A stretch of 64,000 bases of DNA from UBA5216 sp043743335. GTDB taxonomy: Bacteria > Pseudomonadota > Gammaproteobacteria > Burkholderiales > SG8-41. The stretch spans positions 1 through 64,000 of the forward strand of contig JAYTWR010000169.1 in the NCBI GenBank assembly GCA_043743335.1, read 5' to 3'. Positions 25,379-33,387 of the stretch are shown piece by piece (position 1 is the first letter of the stretch; every line of letters starts with the position of its first letter). The notes beneath the pieces are model-generated. The model made no database searches and was not told the DNA's origin. It saw nothing but the letters and a program-made list of their open reading frames with translations. The translations under genes and the position numbers were made by a program.

Positions 25379-25795
25379 TCAGGCCTCGCGCACTTCGAAA
25401 TCGTGACTAATGCTTGCCGTTTTGGCCAGCATGATCGACGCAGAGCAGTATTTTTCTGCGGATAAATGCACGGCGCGTTCCACCTGCGCGGGTTTAAGCG
25501 CCTTGCCCGTGACCACAAAGTGAAAATGAATTTTAGTGAAGACTTTGGGGTCTTCGGCGGCGCGTTCCGCGTCGATTTCCACCACGCAATCGGTGATGGC
25601 GGCGCGTGATTTTTTGAGTATGTGCACCACGTCATACGCCGTGCAGCCGCCTGCGCCCATTAGCAGCGTTTCCATCGGGCGCGGCCCCAGGTTGCGTCCG
25701 CCGCCTTCGGGTGCGCCGTCCATCACCAAGGCATGGCCGCTTTCGGACTCAGCGACAAAGGCCACGTTTTCCAGCCATTTGATGCGTGCTTTCAT
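25379..25795 (-). CDS. OsmC family protein
   Basis: The 138-residue protein has the OsmC/YhfA fold. Characteristic elements are the N-terminal strand pair, PRPMETLLMGAGGCTAYDVVHILKK with the first conserved cysteine, and LSAEKYCSASIMLAKTA with the second. The two cysteines form the peroxidatic/resolving pair in OsmC-type hydroperoxide reductases. The YhfA subgroup has no proven activity. It is convergent with coq7. Confidence 0.88.
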   Translation of the reverse strand: MKARIKWLENVAFVAESESGHALVMDGAPEGGGRNLGPRPMETLLMGAGGCTAYDVVHILKKSRAAITDCVVEIDAERAAEDPKVFTKIHFHFVVTGKALKPAQVERAVHLSAEKYCSASIMLAKTASISHDFEVREA

Positions 25796-25807
25796 GGGGG
25801 TTTCCTG

Positions 25808-26566
25808 TCAGTTCAGCGCGGATTTTAGCCGATACCACGCCAAGCCTATGATTTCGTGGAAGAAATGACTACTTTCCTTTAACGCCGGCGGATACGGACG
25901 GAAATCCAGAATGGTCGTGCGAAAGTGCGTGGCATAGTGTGTGGGCGCTATCACCACGTCGAAGCCAAACTTCGCAAATATGTCTTGCGAGCGCGGCATG
26001 TGCCACGCATGCGTCACCAGATAGATGCGCTTGATGCCCAGCGGCGCCAGCATATCGCGGCAAATGCGCGCTTCGTCCAGCGTATTGTTCGAACCGGTTT
26101 CCATCCATGCTACCGGCACCTTGAATTCGTCTTCGAGTACCGCTCTCATCACTTGCGCCTCGGAAACCGAGCTGGCTTCCGGCTTGCCACCACTGACGAG
26201 AATAGGCTTGCCGGTCTTTCGGTGCAGCCATGCGGTATAGCGCAGACGTTGTAGCGTAGCCTCGCTCACGGTGTCAGCGCCGAATTCCGGGGCGTTGAAA
26301 TACTGGCCGCCGCCCAGCACCACAATCGCCTGCGCCGGTGAGGCGAGCAAGGGATCAACGGGCTCCGGCTCCAGCGTCTGCAGCAGGGTGCGCGACAACC
26401 ACGGTGTCGACAGCGCCCACAACGCCACGAGCGACAGGGCGATCAACGCTTTCCCGGCGCGGGGCTGCTTGCGCAGACAAATGATCCCCCAAGCGGCGAG
26501 CAAAATCAGGCATCCCGGCGGGATCAGCCAAGCCGCAATAGCGTTTGTGAGAATCCAAGAATTCAT
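25808..26566 (-). CDS. YdcF family (DUF218) membrane protein
   Basis: This 252-residue protein has two N-terminal transmembrane helices (residues about 8-28 and 38-58). The DUF218 domain follows, with IVVLGGGQYFN, PILVSGGKPEASSVSEAQVM, WMETGSNNTLDEARICRDML and YLVTHAWHMPRSQDIFAKFGFDVV. Members act on envelope carbohydrates or cyclic metabolites, but activities are not firmly known. It lies 12 bp upstream of osmC on the same strand. Its start codon touches a degenerate repeat copy. Confidence 0.85.
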   Translation of the reverse strand: MNSWILTNAIAAWLIPPGCLILLAAWGIICLRKQPRAGKALIALSLVALWALSTPWLSRTLLQTLEPEPVDPLLASPAQAIVVLGGGQYFNAPEFGADTVSEATLQRLRYTAWLHRKTGKPILVSGGKPEASSVSEAQVMRAVLEDEFKVPVAWMETGSNNTLDEARICRDMLAPLGIKRIYLVTHAWHMPRSQDIFAKFGFDVVIAPTHYATHFRTTILDFRPYPPALKESSHFFHEIIGLAWYRLKSALN

Positions 26567-26594
26567 TAACTAGCTGTTTTTAAAGGGTAATTTA
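26566..26594 (-). repeat. Degenerate copy of the dispersed AT-rich repeat
   Basis: TAACTAGCTGTTTTTAAAG has two mismatches in the IHF-type core at 26567-26579. It keeps the arrangement of the family and is followed by GGTAATTTAATTT, an arm also found after the copy at 42798. Confidence 0.35.
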
Positions 26595-26640
26595 ATTTAT
26601 GGTCTGCCGCACCGCAGGGCATCCCAAGCCCGGCGTAAGT

Positions 26641-26670
26641 TTGACACAGGTGCATGATTTCTAATAGAAT
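26641..26670 (+). promoter_or_regulatory. Sigma-70 promoter of rplM-rpsI
   Basis: A consensus -35 TTGACA (26641-26646) is separated by 18 bases from TAGAAT (26665-26670). The rplM ATG lies 77 bases further on. This is the best sigma-70 promoter in the window. Confidence 0.7.
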
Positions 26671-26747
26671 TAGCGGTTCCCTTCGGGTGGCCTTGTGGTG
26701 TTGCGGCTCCCGAACAGTAAAGACCGAGAAGAAACAGGATTTTCAAG

Positions 26748-27176
26748 ATGAAAACATTTAACGCCAAGGCGGAAACCGTGCAGCACGACTGGTATGTCGT
26801 CGATGCCGCAAACAAAGTGCTCGGTCGGCTGGCTGTTGAAATTGCCACCCGCCTGCGCGGCAAGCATAAGCCCGAATTTACGCCGCATGTCGATACCGGC
26901 GATTATATCGTCGTGGTCAACGTGGATAAATTGCGCGTGACCGGCAACAAGGCCAAAGACAAAATTTATTACCGCCATACCGGCTACCCCGGCGGCATTC
27001 GCAGCGAAGCGTTTGAAGACATGAACGCGAATCATCCGGGCCGCGCGCTTGAAAAAGCAGTCAAGGGCATGCTGCCCAAAGGCCCGCTGGGCTACGCCAT
27101 GCTACGCAAAATGAAATCGTATGTGGGTGAAGCTCACCCGCACACCGCGCAGCAACCCAAACAACTGCAGTTCTGA
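26748..27176 (+). CDS. rplM: 50S ribosomal protein L13 (uL13)
   Basis: The 142-residue protein is of exact family length. It contains WYVVDAANKVLGRLAVEIATRLRGKHKPEFTPHVDTGDYIVVVN (for example VLGRLAVEIA and HVDTGDYIVVVN), YYRHTGYPGG and AVKGMLPKGPLG. It is the first gene of the conserved rplM-rpsI operon. ATG 26748 is preceded by the weak site GAAGAAAC at 26730-26737. Confidence 0.97.
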   Translation: MKTFNAKAETVQHDWYVVDAANKVLGRLAVEIATRLRGKHKPEFTPHVDTGDYIVVVNVDKLRVTGNKAKDKIYYRHTGYPGGIRSEAFEDMNANHPGRALEKAVKGMLPKGPLGYAMLRKMKSYVGEAHPHTAQQPKQLQF

Positions 27177-27217
27177 TCGCGTTGATCGCGTTGATCAAAT
27201 AAACGAGGCACATACAC

Positions 27218-27610
27218 ATGGCAGTGCAAGCAAACTACGGAACAGGCCGACGCAAAAGTGCGGTGGCACGGGTTTACATCAAGCCGGGCAAGGGCGACAT
27301 CATCGTCAACGGCAAACCGGTGGACCTGTTTTTCTCGCGGGAAACCGGCCGCATGATTGTGCGTCAGCCACTGGTGCTGACTGAGAACGTCGCGCGTTTC
27401 GACATCAGCGTCAATGTGATCGGCGGCGGTGAGTCGGGTCAAGCCGGCGCGGTACGCCACGGCATTACGCGTGCGCTGATCGAGTACGATGCCGCGTTAA
27501 AGCCGGTGCTCAAAAAAGCGGGCTTGGTGACACGCGACGCGCGTGAAGTCGAACGTAAAAAAGTCGGTCTGCGCAAGGCGCGCCGCCGCAAGCAATTCTC
27601 CAAGCGGTAA
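27218..27610 (+). CDS. rpsI: 30S ribosomal protein S9 (uS9)
   Basis: This 130-residue protein has the N-terminal YGTGRRKSAVARVYIKPGKG, the GGGESGQAGAVRHGITRAL segment and the basic C-terminal tail GLRKARRRKQFSKR that reaches the P-site tRNA. It follows rplM by 41 bp. The end is marked by an array of terminator-like repeats. Confidence 0.97.
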   Translation: MAVQANYGTGRRKSAVARVYIKPGKGDIIVNGKPVDLFFSRETGRMIVRQPLVLTENVARFDISVNVIGGGESGQAGAVRHGITRALIEYDAALKPVLKKAGLVTRDAREVERKKVGLRKARRRKQFSKR

Positions 27611-27638
27611 TTGTTGTCGTAAGCTTTGTAAGCGACAA

Positions 27639-27775
27639 GGCCGCCATCCAAGGCGGCTTTGTTTTTGCCGCCTTCGTAAGGTGTGCGGCTTTGTTTTTGT
27701 CGCCTTATTAATGTGTGCGGCTCTGTGTTTTTGCCGCTGGCGTAATCGTTGCGGCTTTGTTTTTCAGCCCCCGTA
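27639..27775 (+). terminator. Tandem array of terminator-like units after rpsI
   Basis: GCCGCC/GGCGGC forms a stem at 27640-27657, followed by TTTGTTTTT. The unit GCGGCTTTGTTTTT recurs at 27653, 27685, 27717 (variant GCGGCTCTGTGTTTTT) and 27751, with periods of 32, 32 and 34 bases. Each copy carries a T-rich tract, and in the first three GCCGC or GTCGC follows the T tract. This looks like an amplified rho-independent terminator shielding argC from ribosomal-operon read-through. Confidence 0.6.
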
Positions 27776-27804
27776 TCCTGACATCACACGAAGCGGAGAC
27801 AATC

Positions 27805-28845
27805 ATGACGCAAAAACGCATCAAGGTTGGCATCGTCGGCGGCACTGGTTACACCGGCGTGGAATTGCTGCGTCTCCTAGTACAGCATCCCAATGCACAA
27901 CTGACCGCGATCACCTCGCGCACTGAAGCCGGCATGCCGGTGGCCGAGATGTTCCCCAATCTGCGCGGCTGGACGGATCTGAAATTTGTCGAACCCGCCG
28001 CCGCCAAGCTCGATCAGTGTGAACTGGTGTTTTTTGCCACGCCGAACGGCATCGCCATGAAAGACACGCCTGCGCTGGTGAAGGCTGGTGTGCGCGTGAT
28101 CGACGTAGCCGCAGACTTTCGCATTAAAGACATCGCCGAGTGGGAAAAATGGTACGGCATGCCCCACGCCTGCCCCGATTTGGTGGCTGAAGCCGTCTAC
28201 GGCCTACCCGAAGTCAACCGCGCCAAAATCGCCGGCGCGCGCGTCGTCGCGAACCCGGGCTGTTATCCGACGGCGGTCCAACTCGGCTTCCTGCCGCTGG
28301 TCGAAGCCGGTGTGGTGGATCACGAACATTTGATTGCCGACGCCAAATCTGGTGTGTCCGGTGCAGGACGCAAGGCCGAGGTGCATACGCTCTTGGCCGA
28401 GGCTGCGGACAATTTCAAAGCCTACGGGGTCGCGGGACATCGGCATTATCCTGAAATAAAACAAGGACTTACGGATATTGCACACAAGCCCGTCAATCTT
28501 GTTTTCACCCCGCATCTGACGCCCATGATCCGCGGCATACACGCCACCTTATATGCGCGACTGACGAAAGAAACGGATTTGCAGGCGGTCTTCAGCCAGC
28601 GCTATGCCAACGAGGCTTTTGTCGACGTGCTGCCGGCAGGCTCGCACCCGGACACGCGCTCCGTGCGCGGCGTAAATATGTGCCGTATTGCTGTGCATCG
28701 CCCGCACAATGGTGACACGGTGGTAGTGCTGTCGGTCATCGACAATCTGGTGAAAGGTGCCGCTGGCCAAGCGGTGCAAAACATGAACATCATGTTTGGT
28801 TTGCCCGAAGCCACGGGTCTCAATCAGGTAGCGTTACTGCCGTAG
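27805..28845 (+). CDS. argC: N-acetyl-gamma-glutamyl-phosphate reductase
   Basis: This 346-residue NADPH-dependent enzyme carries out the third step of arginine synthesis. The N-terminal Rossmann motif is VGIVGGTGYTGVELLRLL. The active-site cysteine lies in VANPGCYPTAVQLG. KSGVSGAGRKAE and the catalytic histidine region AGHRHYPEI follow. The start ATG at 27805 follows CGGAGA at 27794-27799; the longer frame runs into the terminator array. argB is 23 kb away. Confidence 0.95.
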   Translation: MTQKRIKVGIVGGTGYTGVELLRLLVQHPNAQLTAITSRTEAGMPVAEMFPNLRGWTDLKFVEPAAAKLDQCELVFFATPNGIAMKDTPALVKAGVRVIDVAADFRIKDIAEWEKWYGMPHACPDLVAEAVYGLPEVNRAKIAGARVVANPGCYPTAVQLGFLPLVEAGVVDHEHLIADAKSGVSGAGRKAEVHTLLAEAADNFKAYGVAGHRHYPEIKQGLTDIAHKPVNLVFTPHLTPMIRGIHATLYARLTKETDLQAVFSQRYANEAFVDVLPAGSHPDTRSVRGVNMCRIAVHRPHNGDTVVVLSVIDNLVKGAAGQAVQNMNIMFGLPEATGLNQVALLP

Positions 28846-28863
28846 CGGCCTGCGGCCAATTTC

Positions 28864-29628
28864 ATGCTCAAAACGTGGCTCAAATCGCTCAGGAACCGGG
28901 CGGGCATCAACGCGCCGCGCGTGGCCGTGCGCGCGCACATGCCGTGGCATTCGCGCTGGATACTCGCCGGCGGCATTGCGGTGGCCGTGGCGGGCGCGAG
29001 CTGGGCAACATACCACTTCGGGCGTGAGTTCGCCGGGTTTCGTAAGAGCGAAATCGAAACCGAAATGAAGCGCCTTGCCGGCACCGTGGATAAACAAGCG
29101 GCGGAAATTGCTGAGGCACGGCAAAAGCTGGCGGCGTCGGAAAGCCAACGCCAGATCGAGGCAGTGACGTACGGCGATCTCACCAAGCAGGTGAAAGGCC
29201 TGTCTAACGAAAACGCTGCGCTTAAGGATGACTTGGCGTTCTTTCACTCGTTGCTGCCGACGGCAACGCGCGACGACACCATCGCGCTGGGCCGCGTCAA
29301 AGTCGAGCCCGACACCGTTCCCGGCGAATTCAAATACCGGCTGCTGGTAGTCCAGGGCGGGCAGCGGCCCGGGGATTTTCAGGGCCATGTACAAATTGTG
29401 GTCAGCGCATTGGGCGGCGCTGACAGCGGCAGCGAAAAAATTATCCTGCCGTTACCGCCCGTGGCCGACGGCAAAACCCGCGAATTTCAGCTAAATTTCA
29501 AGTCATTTCAACGGGTTGAGGGCGTATTCAAGGTGGCACCGGGGGCGGTGGTCAAAAGCGTGCAGGTACGGGTGTATCAAAATGGCGCGAGTGCGCCTAA
29601 ACTCACGCAAACCGTCAACGTTTCGTAG
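28864..29628 (+). CDS. DUF6776 family membrane protein
   Basis: This 254-residue protein has one N-terminal transmembrane helix (WILAGGIAVAVAGASWATYHF, residues about 32-52). A coiled coil follows at about 58-125 (SEIETEMKRLAGTVDKQAAEIAEARQK), then a C-terminal beta-rich domain containing FKYRLLVVQGG. The arrangement matches a family of unknown function that precedes bactofilin genes in Betaproteobacteria. It lies 18 bp after argC and 27 bp before the bactofilin gene. A role in envelope or cytoskeletal anchoring is inferred from that context. Confidence 0.72.
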   Translation: MLKTWLKSLRNRAGINAPRVAVRAHMPWHSRWILAGGIAVAVAGASWATYHFGREFAGFRKSEIETEMKRLAGTVDKQAAEIAEARQKLAASESQRQIEAVTYGDLTKQVKGLSNENAALKDDLAFFHSLLPTATRDDTIALGRVKVEPDTVPGEFKYRLLVVQGGQRPGDFQGHVQIVVSALGGADSGSEKIILPLPPVADGKTREFQLNFKSFQRVEGVFKVAPGAVVKSVQVRVYQNGASAPKLTQTVNVS

Positions 29629-29655
29629 CCACCGGCCACCGCACAGGAGGGAAAC

Positions 29656-30072
29656 ATGTTTGGAACTAAAGGCACTGCCAAACCGCAAAGTATCGATTCA
29701 CTGATCGGCGCGGGCACCACCGTCGAAGGCAACATCAGCTTTTCGGGCGGCCTGCGCATCGACGGCCATGTGAACGGCAACATCGTTTCCAAGGGCGATC
29801 AGCCCGGCATGCTGGTGATTTCTGAGCAAGCCGAAGTCGCCGGCGAAATCCGCGTCAATCATGTGGTGGTGAACGGCCGCATTAACGGCCCCATCCACGC
29901 TAGCGAAACCCTCGATTTGCAGGCCAAAGCCCATGTTACGGGCGATGTACATTATCGCCGTATTGAGATACAGGGCGGCGCGATTTTGCAGGGCATGATG
30001 GTGTGCGACGCCGAGAGCCAATCCGACAAAGTGGTGCGGTTAAAGCCCCAGTCGGCCGACGCAAGCTCTTGA
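29656..30072 (+). CDS. Bactofilin family cytoskeletal protein
   Basis: The 138-residue protein has the bactofilin beta-helix core: TIDSLIGAGTTVEGNISFSG-type opening (here SIDSLIGAGTTVEGN), GLRIDGHVNGNI, VNHVVVNGRINGPIHA and VTGDVHYRRIEIQGGAILQG. Bactofilins polymerise without nucleotide into membrane-associated filaments. GGAGG at 29646-29650 precedes the ATG, one of the best ribosome sites in the window. Confidence 0.92.
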   Translation: MFGTKGTAKPQSIDSLIGAGTTVEGNISFSGGLRIDGHVNGNIVSKGDQPGMLVISEQAEVAGEIRVNHVVVNGRINGPIHASETLDLQAKAHVTGDVHYRRIEIQGGAILQGMMVCDAESQSDKVVRLKPQSADASS

Positions 30073-30118
30073 TTTTTGGTAATATTATCCCCACTTACCG
30101 CATTACTCAGGAGTCACG

Positions 30119-30508
30119 ATGAACGCCGTTACCGAACCTTTAGCCCCGTCCCTCGCGGAATCATTCGCGGGCAAAATGCCCGATCCGCTGGTGTTCACCG
30201 ATAACGCCGCGAACAAAGTCAAAAGCCTGATCGACGAAGAAGGCAATCCCGATCTCAAGCTGCGCGTGTTCGTCACCGGCGGCGGGTGCTCGGGCTTTCA
30301 ATACGGCTTTACCTTTGAAGAAGCGGTCAGCGACGACGACACCGCACTCAACAAAGCCGGTGTCACGCTGCTGGTCGATCCGATGAGCCTGCAGTATTTG
30401 ATGGGCGCGGAAATCGACTATCAAGAAAACGTCGAAGGCGCACAGTTCGTCATCAAGAACCCGAACGCTACTTCAACTTGCGGCTGCGGCTCGTCGTTCT
30501 CGGCGTAA
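30119..30508 (+). CDS. erpA: Iron-sulfur cluster insertion protein ErpA
   Basis: The 129-residue A-type carrier delivers Fe-S clusters to apoproteins such as those of isoprenoid synthesis and respiration. The three ligand cysteines are C57 in VTGGGCSGFQYGF and C121 and C123 in the C-terminal CGCGSSF. AGGAG at 30109-30113 precedes the ATG. A strong terminator follows the gene. Its proximity to the bactofilin gene is usual in this group. Confidence 0.94.
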   Translation: MNAVTEPLAPSLAESFAGKMPDPLVFTDNAANKVKSLIDEEGNPDLKLRVFVTGGGCSGFQYGFTFEEAVSDDDTALNKAGVTLLVDPMSLQYLMGAEIDYQENVEGAQFVIKNPNATSTCGCGSSFSA

Positions 30509-30535
30509 ACGCCCCGGTTAATCGATGCGATGGTG

Positions 30536-30560
30536 AAAAGCGGCGTAAGCCGCTTTTTTA
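30536..30560 (+). terminator. Rho-independent terminator after erpA
   Basis: AAAAGCGGC (30536-30544), GTAA loop, then GCCGCTTTT (30549-30557), with T residues continuing to 30559. Confidence 0.85.
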
Positions 30561-30645
30561 ATGGCGTTTGAAAACCCTTCAGCCTCAAAATAGCCATCCG
30601 CCAAGCTCTCCAAGCGGCCCTCATCTAGTCGTCACGAAGCCGCCC

Positions 30646-30885
30646 ATGAAAATTTCGCCACGATCAATGCCAATGCTTCTCTTGGTGATGGGAGCACTCG
30701 CGCTGCTGGCCGGATGCGCAACCGCGCCGTCGCACCCGCCTGAGACTGCACCTCAGTCTGCCACCTGCCCGGACGGCGTGCTCGTCGTACATGCGCATGG
30801 CGGGCCATTACCATGCTCCGTGGTTTGCAGCGTATGGAAGCTATCTACCATGGCTGGAAATTGGCTATGGGAGAAGTGTGCATAG
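30646..30885 (+). CDS. Small lipoprotein of unknown function
   Basis: A 79-residue frame from ATG 30646 begins with a lipoprotein signal, MLLLVMGALALLAGC, with the cysteine of L-A-G-C as the likely lipidated residue. The mature part is Pro/Ala-rich and contains four further cysteines (ATCPDG, PLPCSVVC, WEKCA). No family is recognised. It stands alone after the erpA terminator. Confidence 0.5.
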   Translation: MKISPRSMPMLLLVMGALALLAGCATAPSHPPETAPQSATCPDGVLVVHAHGGPLPCSVVCSVWKLSTMAGNWLWEKCA

Positions 30886-30894
30886 ATTAGCCCC

Positions 30895-30918
30895 CCGGGA
30901 GAAGGGTTGGGATGAGGG
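30895..30918. repeat. REP-like element, half-site
   Basis: CCGGGAGAAGGG-TTGGGATGAGGG matches a unit at 56388-56412 almost exactly. This is a common extragenic repeat type in Betaproteobacteria. Confidence 0.55.
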
Positions 30919-30960
30919 AGCCTCCTTGTCGTGAATTACGGAAAGATCATTAAGACGCGG

Positions 30961-32040
30961 CTAACCGCCTGCGCAGCGTGCCATCAACGCTACAGGCGTC
31001 ATCGCTGCCATTCCCAGTTCGGCGAGCAACGGGTTGTCGCCCCGCAAATCGCGGCCATACGCGCTGGAGAGCAGCGTAATTGACGCGCTGATATTCGGCG
31101 CGGGCACACTGACCATTTGTGCTAGCGCTTCGTAAAACACCAAACCAAACGGCACGTCTTCCACCACGTATCGGTGATTCAAAGTGGTGGGTCCTGCCGG
31201 GCTACCGTCGCGCGCATGAATGGCCGCAGCCATGTCGGCGTAACCGGCGAGCGGCACATGGTACGACAGATGCGTGTGCTCATGAATAGAGCGCACGTTA
31301 TAGCCAAAGGCGCGCGCAATCGCTTGACGCTCAAGATCAATAGCCTCGCCGATGCGCGCAGCAGAAGGCGTCAAATTGCCGAACAGCGGCCAGTTCTCGC
31401 GCTTGTCGATGCGCGACAGATTAGGCAGCACCTCGGCCACATGCGCCACGGGATTAACGTTCAATAGCGCCGTGGCCAGTATGTTAGCCAGTGGCGCAAA
31501 GCGGTCGCCGAATAGGGTACGGCAAATTTGCAGCGCTTCATCGGTGCGCGCCGACGGTATGGCCGCCACTTCAAAGCGTGAACGTAGGGTGTTGATGTTT
31601 ACACCTGCGGCACCCGCGTAGCGCGCCGTGGCAAGCGAAGTGCCCCATGCTGCCACCAGCGGCCGATTGCCTTGGCTCCCCGCGCGCTCCGCTATCCACA
31701 GCGGCACCAGTGACAACGCGCCGCTGACGATGACCCACTGCCCGCCGTGCAAATGCGGCGCGATGATGGGCAACACCACTGGGTAAGCGTGGCCGGGAAC
31801 GGCCAGCACCACAACTTCATAGGCCGACAGTTGCGCAGGGTTCACCACGATTTCTACATCGGCTACGCCGCTTAGTGCGCCCTCGTAGGCAAGGCGGCCA
31901 TGCCCTGGTGTAGTCACCAAAGCCGCTGTGCTTTTGCCGGACGGCGACCACAGCGCTGCCGCTGTGCCGTGATGCACAAGGTAGGCTGCGGTTGCGCGGC
32001 CTACCGGGCCGGCACCGATGATGGCGACTGCGTTGCGCAC
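30961..32040 (-). CDS. NAD/NADP-dependent octopine/nopaline dehydrogenase family protein
   Basis: This 359-residue protein has an N-terminal Rossmann fold (VAIIGAGPVGRATAAYLVHHG). Its helical C-terminal domain has the opine-dehydrogenase pattern: LFGDRFAPLANILATALLNVNPVAHVAEVLPNLSRI, then a conserved WPLFGNLTPSAARI and YNVRSIHEHTHLSYHVPLAGYADM. Such enzymes reduce an imine formed from an amino acid and a keto acid; the substrate here is unknown. It lies 6 bp after a Bug receptor gene on the same strand, suggesting uptake and conversion of a shared compound. Confidence 0.75.
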   Translation of the reverse strand: MRNAVAIIGAGPVGRATAAYLVHHGTAAALWSPSGKSTAALVTTPGHGRLAYEGALSGVADVEIVVNPAQLSAYEVVVLAVPGHAYPVVLPIIAPHLHGGQWVIVSGALSLVPLWIAERAGSQGNRPLVAAWGTSLATARYAGAAGVNINTLRSRFEVAAIPSARTDEALQICRTLFGDRFAPLANILATALLNVNPVAHVAEVLPNLSRIDKRENWPLFGNLTPSAARIGEAIDLERQAIARAFGYNVRSIHEHTHLSYHVPLAGYADMAAAIHARDGSPAGPTTLNHRYVVEDVPFGLVFYEALAQMVSVPAPNISASITLLSSAYGRDLRGDNPLLAELGMAAMTPVALMARCAGG

Positions 32041-32046
32041 CCAGCG

Positions 32047-33018
32047 TTACTCCACTTTCACACCGGCGGCTTTGACTACCCTAGCCCAACGAGCCACATC
32101 CTCGCGCACCATACGCGCCACAGGCTCGCCCGTGACACCTGCGATTTCAGCGCCCAACGTCGTCAAGCGCGTACGCACCTCCGGCGCTTGCACAGTTTTG
32201 GCGAATTCCACCGCCACGCGCGACACTATGCCGGGGGCAACGCCTGCGGGCATCGATATCGCATTCCAGGCCGATACCGTTATGCCTGCCACACCCTGCT
32301 CGGCAAAGGTCGGCACGTCGGGCATAGACGCCGAGCGTTTGCTGCTGGTAACGCCCAGCGCCTTCAAACGTTGGCTCGCAGTATACGGCTGCGCCGACGC
32401 GGTGGCGGTGAACATCGTTTGCACCTGCCGTCCCAGCAAGTCATTGATGGCGGGCCCTGCGCCCTTGTACGGCACGTGCGTCAGGTCGGCACCGGTCAGC
32501 GATTTAAACAGTTCCAGCGTGAGGTGCGTGTAAGTGCCATTGCCCGTAGACGCGGTGTTGAGCTTGCCACGATTGGCCTGCGTATAAGTGATCAGGTCTT
32601 TGGCGCCTGTCACCGGCAAGGCCGGGTGCGCAATCAGCACCAAGGGCGTGTCGGTGAGGTGAATGACATGCACAAAATCCTTCACCGGATCGTAACCAGC
32701 GCGCGTGTGTAACGCCGGGCCTATACCCATTTGCGCACCGCTGGAAAGGATCATGGTGTAGCCGTCGGCATTGGCGCGCGCCGTGTCCTGCGTGGCAATC
32801 AAGCCGCCCGAGCCGGGTCGGTTATCGATCACCAGCGTTTGACCAAGGCCTTGTCCCACCGAAGCACCGAGCAGCCGCGCCACCACATCGGCGGAGCCGC
32901 CCGGCGCAAACGGCACCAGAAAACGAATGGGCTTGGCGGGGTAGTTCTGCGCCAGCGTGGTAATCGGTGCGACGGCCAGTGCACCGATGACCGCCACACA
33001 TCTGATTCTTGAAAACAT
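32047..33018 (-). CDS. Bug-family solute-binding protein
   Basis: This 323-residue receptor starts MFSRIRCVAVIGALAVAPITTLAQ, a signal peptide. Family segments are YPAKPIRFLVPFAPGGSADVVAR, VIDNRPGSGGLIATQDTARANADGYT and HVPYKGAGPAINDLLG. The ATG at 33018 replaces an ATG 11 codons upstream that adds a polar tail before the signal. It precedes the opine-dehydrogenase-like gene by 6 bp and is probably cotranscribed with it. Confidence 0.88.
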   Translation of the reverse strand: MFSRIRCVAVIGALAVAPITTLAQNYPAKPIRFLVPFAPGGSADVVARLLGASVGQGLGQTLVIDNRPGSGGLIATQDTARANADGYTMILSSGAQMGIGPALHTRAGYDPVKDFVHVIHLTDTPLVLIAHPALPVTGAKDLITYTQANRGKLNTASTGNGTYTHLTLELFKSLTGADLTHVPYKGAGPAINDLLGRQVQTMFTATASAQPYTASQRLKALGVTSSKRSASMPDVPTFAEQGVAGITVSAWNAISMPAGVAPGIVSRVAVEFAKTVQAPEVRTRLTTLGAEIAGVTGEPVARMVREDVARWARVVKAAGVKVE

Positions 33019-33387
33019 GAGCAATTCCGAATGTCTAATCCTGCGCGGCACCCTCTTTCAATACCCGCAGCGCCAAGCGCAAACTATACCCTCTGGCTTG
33101 CAGAAAGCGAACCTAGCGTTGAATATCACGACAATGCTATCGAAAACATTGGGAATTGAAAATGAGGGTAGACATGACAATATGCATAACTATCGTGTCT
33201 AGGCCCGTTATCCCTTTCCCCATTCTCCCTATTATCCGCTAAATTATTATCCGTGTTATTCGTCTAATCTAGGCGTCGCATACAAAGTGTGATGGTTCCT
33301 GCAATGGATCGCTCTTAAAATGACGGCGATTCGTGGCAGTCTGGCCGATTACCCCAACCCGTTGTTTATTGAAAAAATGAGTCTGAT
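33019..33387. other. Intergenic region between Bug gene and terC
   Basis: These 369 bases separate divergent genes and are AT-richer than the surroundings. No gene is supported. Stretches such as 33230-33275 (TAAATTATTATCCGTGTTATTCGTCTAA) could carry promoters for terC. A yybP-ykoY manganese riboswitch was looked for and not recognised. Confidence 0.35.

Noticed and set aside
25379..25795. OsmC gene as a second selenoprotein
   Set aside because: Both catalytic cysteines are ordinary Cys codons; no in-frame TGA is present.
33019..33387. Possible yybP-ykoY manganese riboswitch before terC
   Set aside because: The conserved core sequences of that riboswitch were not found.
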